Source: Chryseobacterium sp. (GTDB lineage: Bacteria; Bacteroidota; Bacteroidia; Flavobacteriales; Weeksellaceae). Taken from it: 64,000 nucleotides of DNA. Every line of letters starts with the position of its first letter. Within the stretch, counting starts at the first letter, position 1. The translations under genes were made by a program, and so were the position numbers. The DNA lies in NCBI RefSeq assembly GCF_008014695.1, contig NZ_VOXE01000001.1:248001-312000 (forward strand), written 5' to 3'. Shown here in pieces: positions 33,105 to 42,808 of the stretch. Under the pieces are notes generated by a model. That model made no database searches. It was not told where the DNA came from and saw nothing but the letters and a program-made list of their open reading frames with translations.

Positions 33105-35912
33105 ATGGACAAATTTTCATTCCTGAATGCTGCACATTCGCAGTTAATAGAAGACTTATATCAACAATACTTAAAATATCCCGATTCCTTAGAGCCTTCC
33201 TGGAAAGCATTTTTCCAGGGATTTGATTTTGCTTTGGAGAACTACGGCGACGAAAATGAGGGAAGTTCCTCATCGACTCCAGTGCCGGCTATTACTCAGG
33301 CTGCCAATCAGGCTGCCTCAAACGGGCAAATCCCTGAGGATATCCGCAAAGAATTTAAAGTCCTGAATCTGATTGATGCATACCGACACAGAGGACACCT
33401 TTTCACCAAAACCAATCCTGTAAGAGAAAGAAGGCATTATGAACCTACTTTGGCTATCGAAAATTTTGGACTTTCGCAGGAAGATTTACATAAGAAATTT
33501 AACTCTGCTACTGAAACGGGAATGCCAGGTGCTGCAACACTGCAGGAAATCATTAACCATCTCGAAAAAGTGTACTGCGAGTCCATCGGTGTGGAATATA
33601 TGCACATCAATAATGTCGATGAAAAGCAGTTCATCAGAGAGTGGATTCACGCCAATGAAAACCATCCGAAACTCAGCGCCGACGAAAAAACCGAAATCTT
33701 AGAAAAACTCAATCAGGCAGTCGCTTTCGAAAATTATCTTCATACCAAATTCGTAGGCCAGAAAAGATTTTCACTCGAAGGGGGTGAATCTTTGATTCCG
33801 GCTTTAGACCAGTTGATTACTCGTTCTTCACAATTGGGTGTTGATGAAGTGGTTTTGGGGATGGCCCACCGTGGGAGATTGAATGTGCTGACCAATATTT
33901 TCGGGAAATCCTACAAACAGATATTCTCTGAATTTGAAGGAAAGGAATTTGAAGAGGATGTATTCTCAGGTGACGTTAAATACCATTTGGGTTCTTCAAA
34001 AAAAATCAAAACTGCTTCGGGCGAAGAAGTATCGATCAATCTCACACCAAATCCATCACACCTTGAGACGGTTGCCGCTTTGGTTGAAGGAATCTGCCGC
34101 GCTAAAGTGGATGACCGATATAAAGACTACAAAAAAGTGCTACCGATTGTGATTCACGGTGACGGTGCGATTGCCGGACAGGGAATTGTTTACGAAATGG
34201 CGCAGATGATGACGCTCGAAGGTTACAAAACCGGCGGAACGGTTCATATCGTGGTAAACAATCAGGTTTCCTTTACCACCAATTATCTCGATGCACGTTC
34301 TTCCACCTACTGTACCGATATTGCTAAAGTAACCGAATCTCCTGTAATGCATGTAAATGCAGATGATGTGGAGGCGGTTGTTCATTCCATTCGATTTGCG
34401 GCTGATTTCCGTGCACAGTTCGGTAAAGACGTCTACATTGACCTTTTGGGTTACCGGAAATATGGCCATAACGAAGGCGATGAGCCAAGATTTACCCAGC
34501 CTAATCTGTACAAATCCATTTCAAAACATCCGAATCCGAGAGAAATTTATAAAAACCAGCTGATTCAGGAAGGAATCGTTTCTGATGAGGTGCTGAAAAA
34601 AATGGAGACCGAGTTCAAGAAGCTACTGGATGAAGATTTTGATGCATCTAAAGAAATCGAGAAGAATGTAATGGACCTTTTTATGTCAGATGACTGGAAA
34701 GATTTTCCAAATTCAGCGAAAGGAGCAGTTCAGATTCCTGCGGATACCTCGTTCGATCTTGCTTCTTTAAAGGAACTTGCAGTTAAAATGTCCACTTTAC
34801 CGGAAGATAAAAAATTCATCAGTAAAATTACACGGCTGTTCGGATCCCGACTCAAAATGATCGAAGGAAATTCTCTGGACTGGGCACTGGGCGAGTGGCT
34901 GGCGTATGCCACGCTGCTTGCAGAAGGCAATAATATCAGAATTTCCGGAGAAGATGTGGAGCGCGGAACATTTTCGCACCGTCATGCTGTTGTAAAAACA
35001 GAAGATACCGAGGAAGAATACATTCCTTTAAGACATATCAGTGAAAGCCGTTTTGATATTTATAATTCCCACCTATCCGAATATGGGGTTCTGGGCTTTG
35101 ATTACGGTTATGCAATGGCATCTCCGAATACCCTTACTGTGTGGGAAGCACAGTTTGGGGATTTTGTAAACGGGGCACAGATTATTATAGACCAGTATTT
35201 GGTCGCTGCTGAAGAAAAATGGAGAATCCAGAACGGATTGGTCATGCTTCTTCCGCACGGTTTCGAAGGGCAGGGCGCTGAACACTCTTCCGCAAGACTC
35301 GAAAGGTTCCTGGAACTTTGTGCCAACGAAAATATCGTAGTCGCCAACGCCACCACGCCGGCCAACTACTTCCACCTTTTAAGAAGACAGTTGAAATGGA
35401 ATTTCAGAAAACCATTGGTTGTCATGACTCCTAAATCACTCTTGAGACATCCAAAAGTGGTTTCTCCGTTGGAAGATTTCGCAAACGGGCAGTTTCAGCC
35501 AATCATTGATGATACCACTGCAAATCCTGAAAAAATCGAAAAACTCGTGCTTTGTTCGGGCAAGATTTACTATGAACTTTTAGCAAAACAGGAAGAGCTG
35601 AACTGCGAGAATATCGCGCTCGTAAGATTTGAGCAGCTTTACCCGCTCCAGACCGATAAAATAGAAGAGATTTTCGCCAAATACAGCAACCGAAAATCGT
35701 TGTTGTGGGTTCAGGAAGAACCTGAAAATATGGGCGCCTGGACGTATATTTTAAGAAATTTCAGAGATACAGGCATTCAGGTCATTTCTCCTGTGGCAAG
35801 TGGTTCACCGGCGCCGGGAAGTCATAAAATGTTTGAACGCAACCAGAATAACGTCATCAACCGTGTTTTTGACCGCGACGATGCTCCTGCTAAAAGACCA
35901 GTAACCGCTTAA
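33105..35912 (+). CDS. sucA: 2-Oxoglutarate dehydrogenase E1
   Basis: Thiamine-diphosphate-dependent decarboxylase of the TCA-cycle 2-oxoglutarate dehydrogenase complex. The 935-residue product has the N-terminal E2-binding helix (FLNAAHSQLIEDLYQQYLKY), the DAYRHRGHLFTKTNP block, GMAHRGRLNVLTNI, the ThDP motif HGDGAIAGQG near residue 350, and in the transketolase-like half LPHGFEGQGAEHSSARLER. Length is typical. The operon continues with a secreted protein (4-bp gap) and sucB; the E3 is lpdA at 525. Confidence 0.96.
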   Translation: MDKFSFLNAAHSQLIEDLYQQYLKYPDSLEPSWKAFFQGFDFALENYGDENEGSSSSTPVPAITQAANQAASNGQIPEDIRKEFKVLNLIDAYRHRGHLFTKTNPVRERRHYEPTLAIENFGLSQEDLHKKFNSATETGMPGAATLQEIINHLEKVYCESIGVEYMHINNVDEKQFIREWIHANENHPKLSADEKTEILEKLNQAVAFENYLHTKFVGQKRFSLEGGESLIPALDQLITRSSQLGVDEVVLGMAHRGRLNVLTNIFGKSYKQIFSEFEGKEFEEDVFSGDVKYHLGSSKKIKTASGEEVSINLTPNPSHLETVAALVEGICRAKVDDRYKDYKKVLPIVIHGDGAIAGQGIVYEMAQMMTLEGYKTGGTVHIVVNNQVSFTTNYLDARSSTYCTDIAKVTESPVMHVNADDVEAVVHSIRFAADFRAQFGKDVYIDLLGYRKYGHNEGDEPRFTQPNLYKSISKHPNPREIYKNQLIQEGIVSDEVLKKMETEFKKLLDEDFDASKEIEKNVMDLFMSDDWKDFPNSAKGAVQIPADTSFDLASLKELAVKMSTLPEDKKFISKITRLFGSRLKMIEGNSLDWALGEWLAYATLLAEGNNIRISGEDVERGTFSHRHAVVKTEDTEEEYIPLRHISESRFDIYNSHLSEYGVLGFDYGYAMASPNTLTVWEAQFGDFVNGAQIIIDQYLVAAEEKWRIQNGLVMLLPHGFEGQGAEHSSARLERFLELCANENIVVANATTPANYFHLLRRQLKWNFRKPLVVMTPKSLLRHPKVVSPLEDFANGQFQPIIDDTTANPEKIEKLVLCSGKIYYELLAKQEELNCENIALVRFEQLYPLQTDKIEEIFAKYSNRKSLLWVQEEPENMGAWTYILRNFRDTGIQVISPVASGSPAPGSHKMFERNQNNVINRVFDRDDAPAKRPVTA

Positions 35913-35916
35913 TGAT

Positions 35917-36483
35917 ATGAAAAAGCTGTTTCTTTTTCTGGGTCTGACCTTTTCACTCTCTTTTTTCGCACAAAATGTGAGAAAGGAAGTAGAAATGCAG
36001 TTCAGGGATTACAGTTCTCTAATCATTGCCAAAAAATTTGAAAAAGCGCTGGATTTATACGCCAATGAAGATTTCCTGAAAATTGTTCCGAAAGAACAGA
36101 TGGTGGAAATGATGGATCAGCTGTTCAATTCAAAGGAAATGGAATTTAAATTCTACGATCCGGAAAATGTGATTGTTTTGGATGATCCCTTTGTCATTAA
36201 CGGTAAAAATTATCTTCGGGTAAAATACACGCAGAAGATTGAGATCAAATTCCTTAGTGCTGATGTAAAACCGGAAGATCTTTTACCCGGAATGAAGGCG
36301 GAATTTGGCTCAGAAAATGTAAAATATAACAGCCTGACTGGATTTTTCGAAATAAATACCGTAAAAGATGTCCTGGCGGCTTCAGCAGATATGAAACAGT
36401 GGAAATTTACTGTTTTGGAGCGCAAACAGTATCCACTGCTGATTCAGTTTATTCCTGAACAGTTTTTAAAAGATTTAAAATAA
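35917..36483 (+). CDS. Secreted hypothetical protein between sucA and sucB
   Basis: A 188-residue protein with a signal peptide (MKKLFLFLGLTFSLSFFAQ) and an NTF2/DUF-like mature part (FRDYSSLIIAKKFEKALDLY, IVPKEQMVEMMDQLFNSKEM, then beta-rich). No family is assigned. It starts 4 bp after the sucA stop and ends 18 bp before sucB, so the three genes are surely co-transcribed although sucA/sucB are cytosolic. It may simply have been captured in the operon. Confidence 0.75.
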   Translation: MKKLFLFLGLTFSLSFFAQNVRKEVEMQFRDYSSLIIAKKFEKALDLYANEDFLKIVPKEQMVEMMDQLFNSKEMEFKFYDPENVIVLDDPFVINGKNYLRVKYTQKIEIKFLSADVKPEDLLPGMKAEFGSENVKYNSLTGFFEINTVKDVLAASADMKQWKFTVLERKQYPLLIQFIPEQFLKDLK

Positions 36484-36501
36484 TAAACAAAAATATTAAC
36501 G

Positions 36502-37770
36502 ATGTCAATATTAGAAATGAAAGTCCCTTCTCCGGGAGAATCCATCACCGAAGTTGAAATCGCATCCTGGTTAGTGGAAGACGGCGATTATGTGGAAAAA
36601 GACCAGCCGATTGCTGAAGTTGATTCCGATAAAGCAACGCTTGAACTTCCGGCAGAGCAGAGCGGTATCATTACCCTGAAAGCCGAGGAAGGTGAAGTAA
36701 TTCAGGTGGGGCAGGTTGTTTGCCTCATTGATATGGATGCTGCCAAACCTAGCGGGTCCGCTCCTGCGGCTGAAGCACCGAAAACAGAGAATGCTGAAGC
36801 ACCGCAGGCTGAAAAGAAAGTGGTCGACAAACCGGCGATTGTTGAGGAAGCCAAAAAAGAAGAAAAACCTGCAGCTGCATCTTACGCGACAGGAACCCCT
36901 TCCCCGGCTGCCAAAAAAATCATGGACGAAAAAGGGGTACAAGCTTCACAGGTTTCAGGATCAGGAAAAGACGGTCGAATTACGAAACAGGACGCTGAAA
37001 CGGCTGCTGTTCCGGCCATGGGCGCTGCTTCTTCTACAAGCGGATCAAGAAGTTCGAACAGAACCAAACTTTCCATGCTCAGAAGAAAATTAGCGGTTAG
37101 ACTGGTTTCTGTGAAAAATGAAACGGCCATGCTGACTACTTTCAATGAAGTGGACATGTCTGAAATTTTCAGAATCAGAAAACAGTATAAAGACGAATTC
37201 ACGCAGAAACATGGCATCGGTTTAGGATTTATGTCCTTCTTCACGAAAGCGGTGACAAGAGCACTTCAGATGTATCCGGATGTAAATGCATCCATTGACG
37301 GAGATTTCAAGACCAATTATGAATTCTGCGATATTTCCATCGCGGTTTCCGGCCCGAAAGGTTTGCTGGTTCCGGTGTTGAGAAATGCTGAAAATATGAC
37401 TTTCAGAGGCGTTGAAGCCAATATTAAATCTCTTGCCGATAAAGTAAGGGAAGGTGACATCAGCGTGGATGAAATGACCGGCGGAACGTTTACGATCACA
37501 AACGGTGGCGTATTCGGTTCTATGCTTTCTACACCGATCATCAATCCGCCACAGTCGGCAATTTTAGGAATGCACAACATCATCCAGAGACCGGTAGCGG
37601 TAGATGGACAGGTGGTGATCCGCCCGATGATGTATGTGGCCATGTCTTACGACCACAGAATTATTGACGGAAGAGAATCGGTAGGTTTTCTGGTAGCTGT
37701 AAAAGAAGGAATCGACAATCCTGTTGATTTCTTAATGGGTGGCGACGAAAGAAAAGCCCTTGAGCTGTAA
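36502..37770 (+). CDS. sucB: Dihydrolipoyllysine succinyltransferase (E2)
   Basis: E2 core of 2-oxoglutarate dehydrogenase. The 422-residue protein has one lipoyl domain with the attachment lysine Lys44 in [12 protein letters not shown], an Ala/Pro/Lys-rich linker (about 75-130), a peripheral subunit-binding domain ([20 protein letters not shown]), and a catalytic acyltransferase domain with the HxxxD-type site in [12 protein letters not shown]. Directly downstream of sucA and its companion gene; followed by a terminator. Confidence 0.95.
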   Translation: MSILEMKVPSPGESITEVEIASWLVEDGDYVEKDQPIAEVDSDKATLELPAEQSGIITLKAEEGEVIQVGQVVCLIDMDAAKPSGSAPAAEAPKTENAEAPQAEKKVVDKPAIVEEAKKEEKPAAASYATGTPSPAAKKIMDEKGVQASQVSGSGKDGRITKQDAETAAVPAMGAASSTSGSRSSNRTKLSMLRRKLAVRLVSVKNETAMLTTFNEVDMSEIFRIRKQYKDEFTQKHGIGLGFMSFFTKAVTRALQMYPDVNASIDGDFKTNYEFCDISIAVSGPKGLLVPVLRNAENMTFRGVEANIKSLADKVREGDISVDEMTGGTFTITNGGVFGSMLSTPIINPPQSAILGMHNIIQRPVAVDGQVVIRPMMYVAMSYDHRIIDGRESVGFLVAVKEGIDNPVDFLMGGDERKALEL

Positions 37771-37802
37771 CCAAAATATAGGATATTTATAAAATAAATC
37801 AC

Positions 37803-37829
37803 ATCCCGTCCGGAAAAGGCGGGATTTTT
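37803..37829 (+). terminator. Terminator of the sucAB operon
   Basis: Stem ATCCCGTC / GGCGGGAT (one G-U pair), loop CGGAAAA, then TTTTT, 33 bp after the sucB stop. Confidence 0.8.
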
Positions 37830-37855
37830 GTATTTCCAATCTCAAATCGCTGAAA

Positions 37856-38242
37856 ATGTTTTCAACCACCACTTTTGACATTAAAGTTTCTGTGTTCCCT
37901 GAATATGATATCAAGAACAGTTTTCCATCTGAAAACCGTTTCGTTTTCAAGTATCATATTACGATTGAGAATCTCGGCGAGATGCCCGTACAGCTATTGA
38001 AGAGAAAATGGCTGATTTATGACGTAGGCTTCGGTTTTACAGAGGTTTCAGGCGACGGTGTTATCGGTTTGACACCTGAAATTCTGCCGGGTGAAAATTT
38101 CAAGTATTTTTCGAATGTCATCCTCCGTTCCGGAGTCGGAAATATGAACGGTATTTATTACTGTATTAATCTTCTGACAAAAGAACATCTGGAGATCCAG
38201 ATTCCCAAATTCAACATGGTGGCTGAAGTGTTGAGTAATTAA
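37856..38242 (+). CDS. apaG: ApaG-like protein (DUF525)
   Basis: A 128-residue single-domain protein of the ApaG/FBXO3 family, an immunoglobulin-like beta sandwich: FDIKVSVFPEYD, FVFKYHITIENLGEMPVQLL, RKWLIYDVGFGFTEVSGDGV and the GVGNMNGIYYC block near the end (usual form G.M.G.Y). In Salmonella the gene is linked to Co/Mg resistance; biochemical role is unknown. It starts 27 bp after the sucAB terminator and converges with the exonuclease gene 10 bp away. Confidence 0.88.
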   Translation: MFSTTTFDIKVSVFPEYDIKNSFPSENRFVFKYHITIENLGEMPVQLLKRKWLIYDVGFGFTEVSGDGVIGLTPEILPGENFKYFSNVILRSGVGNMNGIYYCINLLTKEHLEIQIPKFNMVAEVLSN

Positions 38243-38252
38243 GCACGAACTT

Positions 38253-38810
38253 TTACAGCAATTTTAGATTTTTGTGCATGACTTCGAGAACTTCCTCATT
38301 TCTCGTGATCATCATTTTTTCGAAGGCCAGAAGTGCTATTTTTGCACAAACTTCCGCATCGTCGCCGGCTCGGTGGTGATTGAAGGAAATTCGGTGCTGT
38401 TCCGCTAGACTTTTCAGGCCGTATTTTGGCAGATTTTTCCATGATTTTTTCGCTAAAGAGATGCTGCACAGATAATTGATTTTCGGCTTGAAGAAACCGT
38501 AATAATCGAGACAGCTTCGCAGAACACCGGCATCAAAAGCGGCATTATGTGCAATCATCAGATTTCCGTACATCAGATTTTCAGCTTCATGCCAAATGTC
38601 GTCAAAGGTCGGGGAATTCTCCACGTCTTCAGGAACAATTCCGTGTACATCAATATTTCTAGGATGAAAATAGGGAAAACTGGGTGGCTTGATAAGCCAG
38701 GTCTGTGTCTTCACAATTTTTCCGTTTTCAACGACGCAGATCCCCATTTCGCAGGCGGAGTTGCGTTCGTGGGTAGCCGTTTCAAAATCGATGGCGCAGA
38801 AGTCTATCAT
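38253..38810 (-). CDS. DnaQ-like 3'-5' exonuclease
   Basis: A 185-residue DEDDh exonuclease, like the epsilon proofreading subunit of DNA polymerase III but stand-alone. ExoI: FCAIDFETA with Asp8 and Glu10; ExoII: LMIAHNAAFDAG; ExoIII: HRAGDDAEVCAK with the catalytic His and Asp. The missing polymerase-binding tail suggests a repair or RNA-processing enzyme (RNase T/ExoX-like). Its start overlaps the stop of the upstream hydrolase gene by 4 bp (ATGA), so the two are translationally coupled. Confidence 0.88.
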   Translation of the reverse strand: MIDFCAIDFETATHERNSACEMGICVVENGKIVKTQTWLIKPPSFPYFHPRNIDVHGIVPEDVENSPTFDDIWHEAENLMYGNLMIAHNAAFDAGVLRSCLDYYGFFKPKINYLCSISLAKKSWKNLPKYGLKSLAEQHRISFNHHRAGDDAEVCAKIALLAFEKMMITRNEEVLEVMHKNLKLL

Positions 38811-39574
38811 GAAAGGATTTTATTCATTTCGTTTTTAAAAAGGTCAAATTTAGCCAAATCATCATGACTTCCGCCTTTGATCTGTATAAATTTTTTCTCG
38901 AGTTCCGGTTTGCTTTCAGCGAGGATTTCAAACAGTTTTTTTCCTGATTTTATAGGAACTACCAGATCTTTATCTCCATGAAAATGGTAAACCGGACAGT
39001 TGACATCCAAAATATGCTGATCAGACTGAAAATGATAGGTCATTCTGGGTGAAATCTTCTGGGTCACCAAATAAGGAATCCAGCGTTTTGCCATGTCCTG
39101 AAGATTATAAAATGTAGATTCCAGAATGAGTTTCTGAGGTTCATTCTGCGCGGCCATTTTAATGGCGAAAGAACCGCCCAGACTCCGGCCATAGACAATG
39201 ATGTTTTCCTCACCGTATAATTCCTTTAAAAAAGCATAGCAAAACTGGGCATCCGAAAAAAGATATTCCTCATTCCGCGGTCCTGAGCTTTTCCCGTAAC
39301 CGCGGTAATCCATGACAAAAACATCATAGCCGAACCGTGTAAATTCCGAAGTGATTTCTCCCCAACGGGCCAGATTTCCCGCATTTCCGTGAAAATAGAG
39401 GATTACTCCTTTCGGATTTTTCACCTTGAAATGCAGCGCATTGATCTTCCCCTGAAACGGTGTTTGAAAGAGATGTTCTTCAAATTCCTGCGAAAAGTCA
39501 TACGAATAGTTTTTTGCCAGCTTTACCGGTAAAAAAACGACTTTTTCCTGCAGATATTGAAGCAACTTTGCCAT
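38807..39574 (-). CDS. Alpha/beta hydrolase, copy 1
   Basis: A 255-residue serine hydrolase of the BEM46/FrsA-like group: oxyanion block GVILYFHGNAGNLARWGE, VMDYRGYGKSSGPR, nucleophile elbow YGRSLGGSFA, candidate acid in HGDKDLVVPIKSGK, and His in GGSHDDLAKFD. Substrate unknown. No signal peptide, but a weakly hydrophobic N-terminus. It is a clear relative of the hydrolase at 40924-41781, with a CBS-domain gene between them. Confidence 0.85.
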   Translation of the reverse strand: MAKLLQYLQEKVVFLPVKLAKNYSYDFSQEFEEHLFQTPFQGKINALHFKVKNPKGVILYFHGNAGNLARWGEITSEFTRFGYDVFVMDYRGYGKSSGPRNEEYLFSDAQFCYAFLKELYGEENIIVYGRSLGGSFAIKMAAQNEPQKLILESTFYNLQDMAKRWIPYLVTQKISPRMTYHFQSDQHILDVNCPVYHFHGDKDLVVPIKSGKKLFEILAESKPELEKKFIQIKGGSHDDLAKFDLFKNEMNKILS

Positions 39575-39582
39575 GCTGTTAA

Positions 39583-40869
39583 TTAATCTTTGCTGTCTTT
39601 TCTCGTAATCAGAATTTTATCGACCCGCTGCCCGTCTTTGTCGATTATTTCGAGTTCCAGGTTATCCACAGTCACTTTATCGCCGACCTGGGTTACTCGG
39701 TTATTTTCGTTGAGAAAAAACCCTACCAGAGTGGTGTAGTTGTCCTTGTTCTCAAATTCATGGGTCAGGTCGAAATATTTGATGAATTCCACGATGGGCA
39801 CCTGCCCGTCGGCGAGCCATGAGTTGTCGCTGCGCTGGGTAATGCGGTAATCAAAATTATCGACGGTTGCCGTATCGCCTACGAGCGCATCCAGAACATC
39901 ATCAAGTGTTACCATTCCGACTGTATTTCCGTATTCATCAATCACGATTCCGTAATGGTTTTTCTGGATCTTGAAAAGTTCCAAAACCTTATAAGCGAAA
40001 TAGTTTTCATTCAGAAAGATCGGCTGTTTGAGATACTTTTTCAGGTCAAAGTTTTCAGTGTCTTCAATAGGAAAAAGATCTTTCAGCAGGACAATTCCGA
40101 TAATATCGTCCAGATTATTCCCCTGGGTTACGGGATAGGCGGTGTGTTTCTCTTTTTTGATTTTTTCAACAATGCTTTCCAGACTTTCATCAATACTCAG
40201 AAAGGCCATCGCCGTACGGTGGGTAAGAAGGGTATTGATTTTCCGGTCGCCCAGTTCGAAGACCCTTTCCACAATATTGTGTTCGATCTGCTCAATTTCG
40301 CCTTCCTGTGCGCTTTCTTTCACGATGGATTTGATTTCTTCCTCTGTAACAATGCTGTCGGATTTGCCTTTAATGCCCATCAGTTTCAGCAGTAAATTGT
40401 TGGAAGTGGTGAGCAGCCAGACAAACGGAGACGTGATTTTTGAAAGGATGTCCATTGGTTTGGAGATCAAAGTGATGATGGTTTCCGGATACGTCATGGC
40501 AATTCTTTTCGGAAGCAGTTCGCCCAGCAATATGGAGAGATAGGTAATAAAAAGCACGATTCCTGCAGTTGATAAAGTATCGGAATACTGCTGAAGTGCG
40601 GGAAAACCATTGAGAAAACTTTGGAAATCAGCGGTCAGGTTTTCTCCGGAATAAACCCCGAGTAAAATACCGATAAGCGTGATTCCGATCTGTACTGTAG
40701 ACAGGAATCTGGTCGGATTTTCAGAAAGTTCCAGTGCTTTTTTTGCGCCCAAACTTCCTTTTTTCTGTGCATTCTCAAGTTTGAATTTTCTTGAGGAAAC
40801 AAGAGCCATTTCAGACATTGAAAAAATTCCGTTAAGCAGTACAAGCAGCACTATAATAAGTAGCTCCAT
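39583..40869 (-). CDS. CNNM/CBS-domain membrane protein (HlyC/CorC family), copy 1
   Basis: A 428-residue protein with an N-terminal CNNM (DUF21) membrane domain of about four helices (LLIIVLLVLLNGIFSMSEMA; VQIGITLIGILLGVYSG; LFITYLSILLGELLPKRIAM), a CBS pair (HRTAMAFLSIDESL; HYGIVIDEYGNTVGMVTLDD), and a C-terminal transporter-associated domain. Family members are implicated in Mg/Co efflux. A second copy is at 62131. The -7 box TATCTTTG at 40896 lies 20 bp upstream of the ATG. Confidence 0.9.
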   Translation of the reverse strand: MELLIIVLLVLLNGIFSMSEMALVSSRKFKLENAQKKGSLGAKKALELSENPTRFLSTVQIGITLIGILLGVYSGENLTADFQSFLNGFPALQQYSDTLSTAGIVLFITYLSILLGELLPKRIAMTYPETIITLISKPMDILSKITSPFVWLLTTSNNLLLKLMGIKGKSDSIVTEEEIKSIVKESAQEGEIEQIEHNIVERVFELGDRKINTLLTHRTAMAFLSIDESLESIVEKIKKEKHTAYPVTQGNNLDDIIGIVLLKDLFPIEDTENFDLKKYLKQPIFLNENYFAYKVLELFKIQKNHYGIVIDEYGNTVGMVTLDDVLDALVGDTATVDNFDYRITQRSDNSWLADGQVPIVEFIKYFDLTHEFENKDNYTTLVGFFLNENNRVTQVGDKVTVDNLELEIIDKDGQRVDKILITRKDSKD

Positions 40870-40888
40870 TCAGTTTTCTATATTTCAG

Positions 40889-40896
40889 CAAAGATA
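40889..40896 (-). promoter_or_regulatory. -7 box of the CNNM/CBS gene
   Basis: On the minus strand TATCTTTG at 40896-40889 fits TAnnTTTG. Downstream genes 38253-40869 are tightly spaced and probably form one operon from this promoter. Confidence 0.55.
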
Positions 40897-40923
40897 ATCG
40901 ATTGGCCCGACTTACACGCGCCA

Positions 40924-41781
40924 TTAATTTCGGTGATTGATATTTAAACTTGTTTTTTCGGCATCAATGAATATTTTTCTTTCGTTAAATATTTCCTCCA
41001 TTACCCGATGGTATTCTTCGAACTGGTGGATATTGATGTGTCCCGCTCCCAAAATCACATACAGCCGCGTCAGTTTCGGATTAATTTCGGACAAATCCAC
41101 CGCAGTACTGATTGGAACCAGCCTGTCGTCGCTTCCGTGGATAATTTTTATCGGACAGCGCACCTTTTTAAGATACTGAAAAGTAGGAAGATTGTACCTT
41201 AAAAACGGTTTTGCCGGCATAAACGGGAGATAGCGGTGAATGGTCCGCAGCAGCGAATAGAGGGGTGAGGTTAAAATCAAAAGCCTAGGATTGTTTTTTG
41301 CAGCCAGCCTCGCTGCAAATCCGGAACCTAAAGAACGGCCGTATACGACAATTTTTTCTTCGGAAAACTCTTTTTTTACAATGTCATAAATGAACTGCGA
41401 ATCTCTTTTCATCGCTTCCATCGTTCTCTTTCCTGTGCTTTTACCAAAACCGCGGTAATCCATCATGATCACTTCGTAACCAAGTCTGGTGAAATCGACT
41501 GCAAATTTTCCCCATCCTTTGATGCTTTTTGTATTTCCTTTCAGATAGATCACTACTCCTTTGGGTTCATCAACCATAAAATGGAGATAGTTGATTTTTG
41601 CACCGGGCTCAGGTTCCACGGTTTTTTCTTCAGCTTTTAAATGTTCGTAGGCAAATTTGAAATCGGGGGCAAGCTTTTCGGGCTGGAAGAAAAAACGGTG
41701 CTGAAAAAAATAGATGAATAAGCCGATGACCAGAATGACAACGGCAATAATGGTGAGGGCTAAATATACATCTGCATTCAT
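40924..41781 (-). CDS. Membrane-anchored alpha/beta hydrolase, copy 2
   Basis: A 285-residue hydrolase with an N-terminal transmembrane helix (YLALTIIAVVILVIGLFIYFF) and the same core as copy 1: GVVIYLKGNTKSIKGWGKF, MMDYRGFGKSTGKR, elbow YGRSLGSGFA, acid in HGSDDRLVPISTA, His in GAGHINIHQFE. The oxyanion block reads YLKGNT where copy 1 has YFHGNA, replacing the usual HG, which may alter catalysis. Copies 1 and 2 are paralogues on either side of the CBS gene. Confidence 0.83.
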   Translation of the reverse strand: MNADVYLALTIIAVVILVIGLFIYFFQHRFFFQPEKLAPDFKFAYEHLKAEEKTVEPEPGAKINYLHFMVDEPKGVVIYLKGNTKSIKGWGKFAVDFTRLGYEVIMMDYRGFGKSTGKRTMEAMKRDSQFIYDIVKKEFSEEKIVVYGRSLGSGFAARLAAKNNPRLLILTSPLYSLLRTIHRYLPFMPAKPFLRYNLPTFQYLKKVRCPIKIIHGSDDRLVPISTAVDLSEINPKLTRLYVILGAGHINIHQFEEYHRVMEEIFNERKIFIDAEKTSLNINHRN

Positions 41782-41838
41782 TGATATAAATGTAGTGTTT
41801 ATTTGCTTATATCTCGAGGTTAAGATCCAGAAAAAAAC

Positions 41839-42801
41839 TTATAAAAAGTGCTTAAAAATAAGCCATTTACTATTGTAGTAATTTGGAATCTGATGTTTTC
41901 CCCGGAGTTTCAAAGTTCGCGCGATGTGAGCATAAAAACTGAAATGTGCCCGGAGCACTGCCCAAAAATGAGGAAATCCCATTTTAAATCCGAAATAAAA
42001 CGCAGCCCCGGCATCCAGGATGAGCCGCAGAAGCAGAATCCAGATCAATCTCGGGAACGGAAGGTTTTTCAGCAGCATCGTAAGATTATTTCGCATGTTG
42101 AGAAAGGTCTTTCCGGAACTCTGTTTGTTTAAGGTTCCGCCGCCTACGTGATAAACGGTCGACTTTCCAGTATAGAAAATCTTTTTCCCTGAATTTTTGA
42201 GCCGCCAACAAAGGTCAATTTCTTCCTGATGCGCGAAAAACCTTCCGTCAAAGCCTTTTTGCGCCCAAAAATCATCAGCACGGATGAAAAGACTGCAGCC
42301 TGAAGCCCAGAAAATTTCTGTTTCATCGTTGTACTGACCGTGGTCTTCTTCAATATTTTCAAAAACTCTTCCGCGGCAGTACGGATAACCCAAATTGTCG
42401 ATAAAGCCACCACCTGCGCCGGCAAATTCAAAGAAATTTCTGCGGTTGTAATCGAGTATTTTTGGCTGTATAGCTGCAACATCTTGGTCTTTTTCAAAAA
42501 TTTTGAAAATCGGTTTCAGCCAGTTTTCGGTGACTTCCACATCTGAATTCAGGAGACAGTAAATATCGGCTTTTATATTTTTTAATCCTTCATTGTAACC
42601 GCCTGCAAATCCTCTGTTTTCAATATTTTTTACAATCTTAACCTCCGGAAAATGCTGCTGGAGAAAGGTAACAGAATCGTCGGTCGACGCATTGTCGATG
42701 ACGTAAACTTCTGCCTGTTCGGAATGTTGAGTCACACTGGGCAGGAATTTTTCCAGCCAGTTTTTTCCGTTCCAGTTCAGTATGACGATTGCAGTTTTCA
42801 A
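41839..42801 (-). CDS. GT2 family glycosyltransferase
   Basis: A 320-residue inverting glycosyltransferase: AIVILNWNGKNWLEKFLPSV, the metal/UDP-type site VYVIDNASTDDSV, FAGGYNEGLKN, LLNSDVEVTENWL, and a C-terminal hydrophobic segment (LIWILLLRLILDAGAAFYFG) for membrane association; it resembles rhamnosyltransferases acting on surface polysaccharide. The start appears to be TTG at 42801-42799, 8 bp after the stop of the upstream acyltransferase, since no ATG precedes the family start. Confidence 0.85.
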   Translation of the reverse strand: MKTAIVILNWNGKNWLEKFLPSVTQHSEQAEVYVIDNASTDDSVTFLQQHFPEVKIVKNIENRGFAGGYNEGLKNIKADIYCLLNSDVEVTENWLKPIFKIFEKDQDVAAIQPKILDYNRRNFFEFAGAGGGFIDNLGYPYCRGRVFENIEEDHGQYNDETEIFWASGCSLFIRADDFWAQKGFDGRFFAHQEEIDLCWRLKNSGKKIFYTGKSTVYHVGGGTLNKQSSGKTFLNMRNNLTMLLKNLPFPRLIWILLLRLILDAGAAFYFGFKMGFPHFWAVLRAHFSFYAHIARTLKLRGKHQIPNYYNSKWLIFKHFL

Positions 42802-42808
42802 TGCGAAA

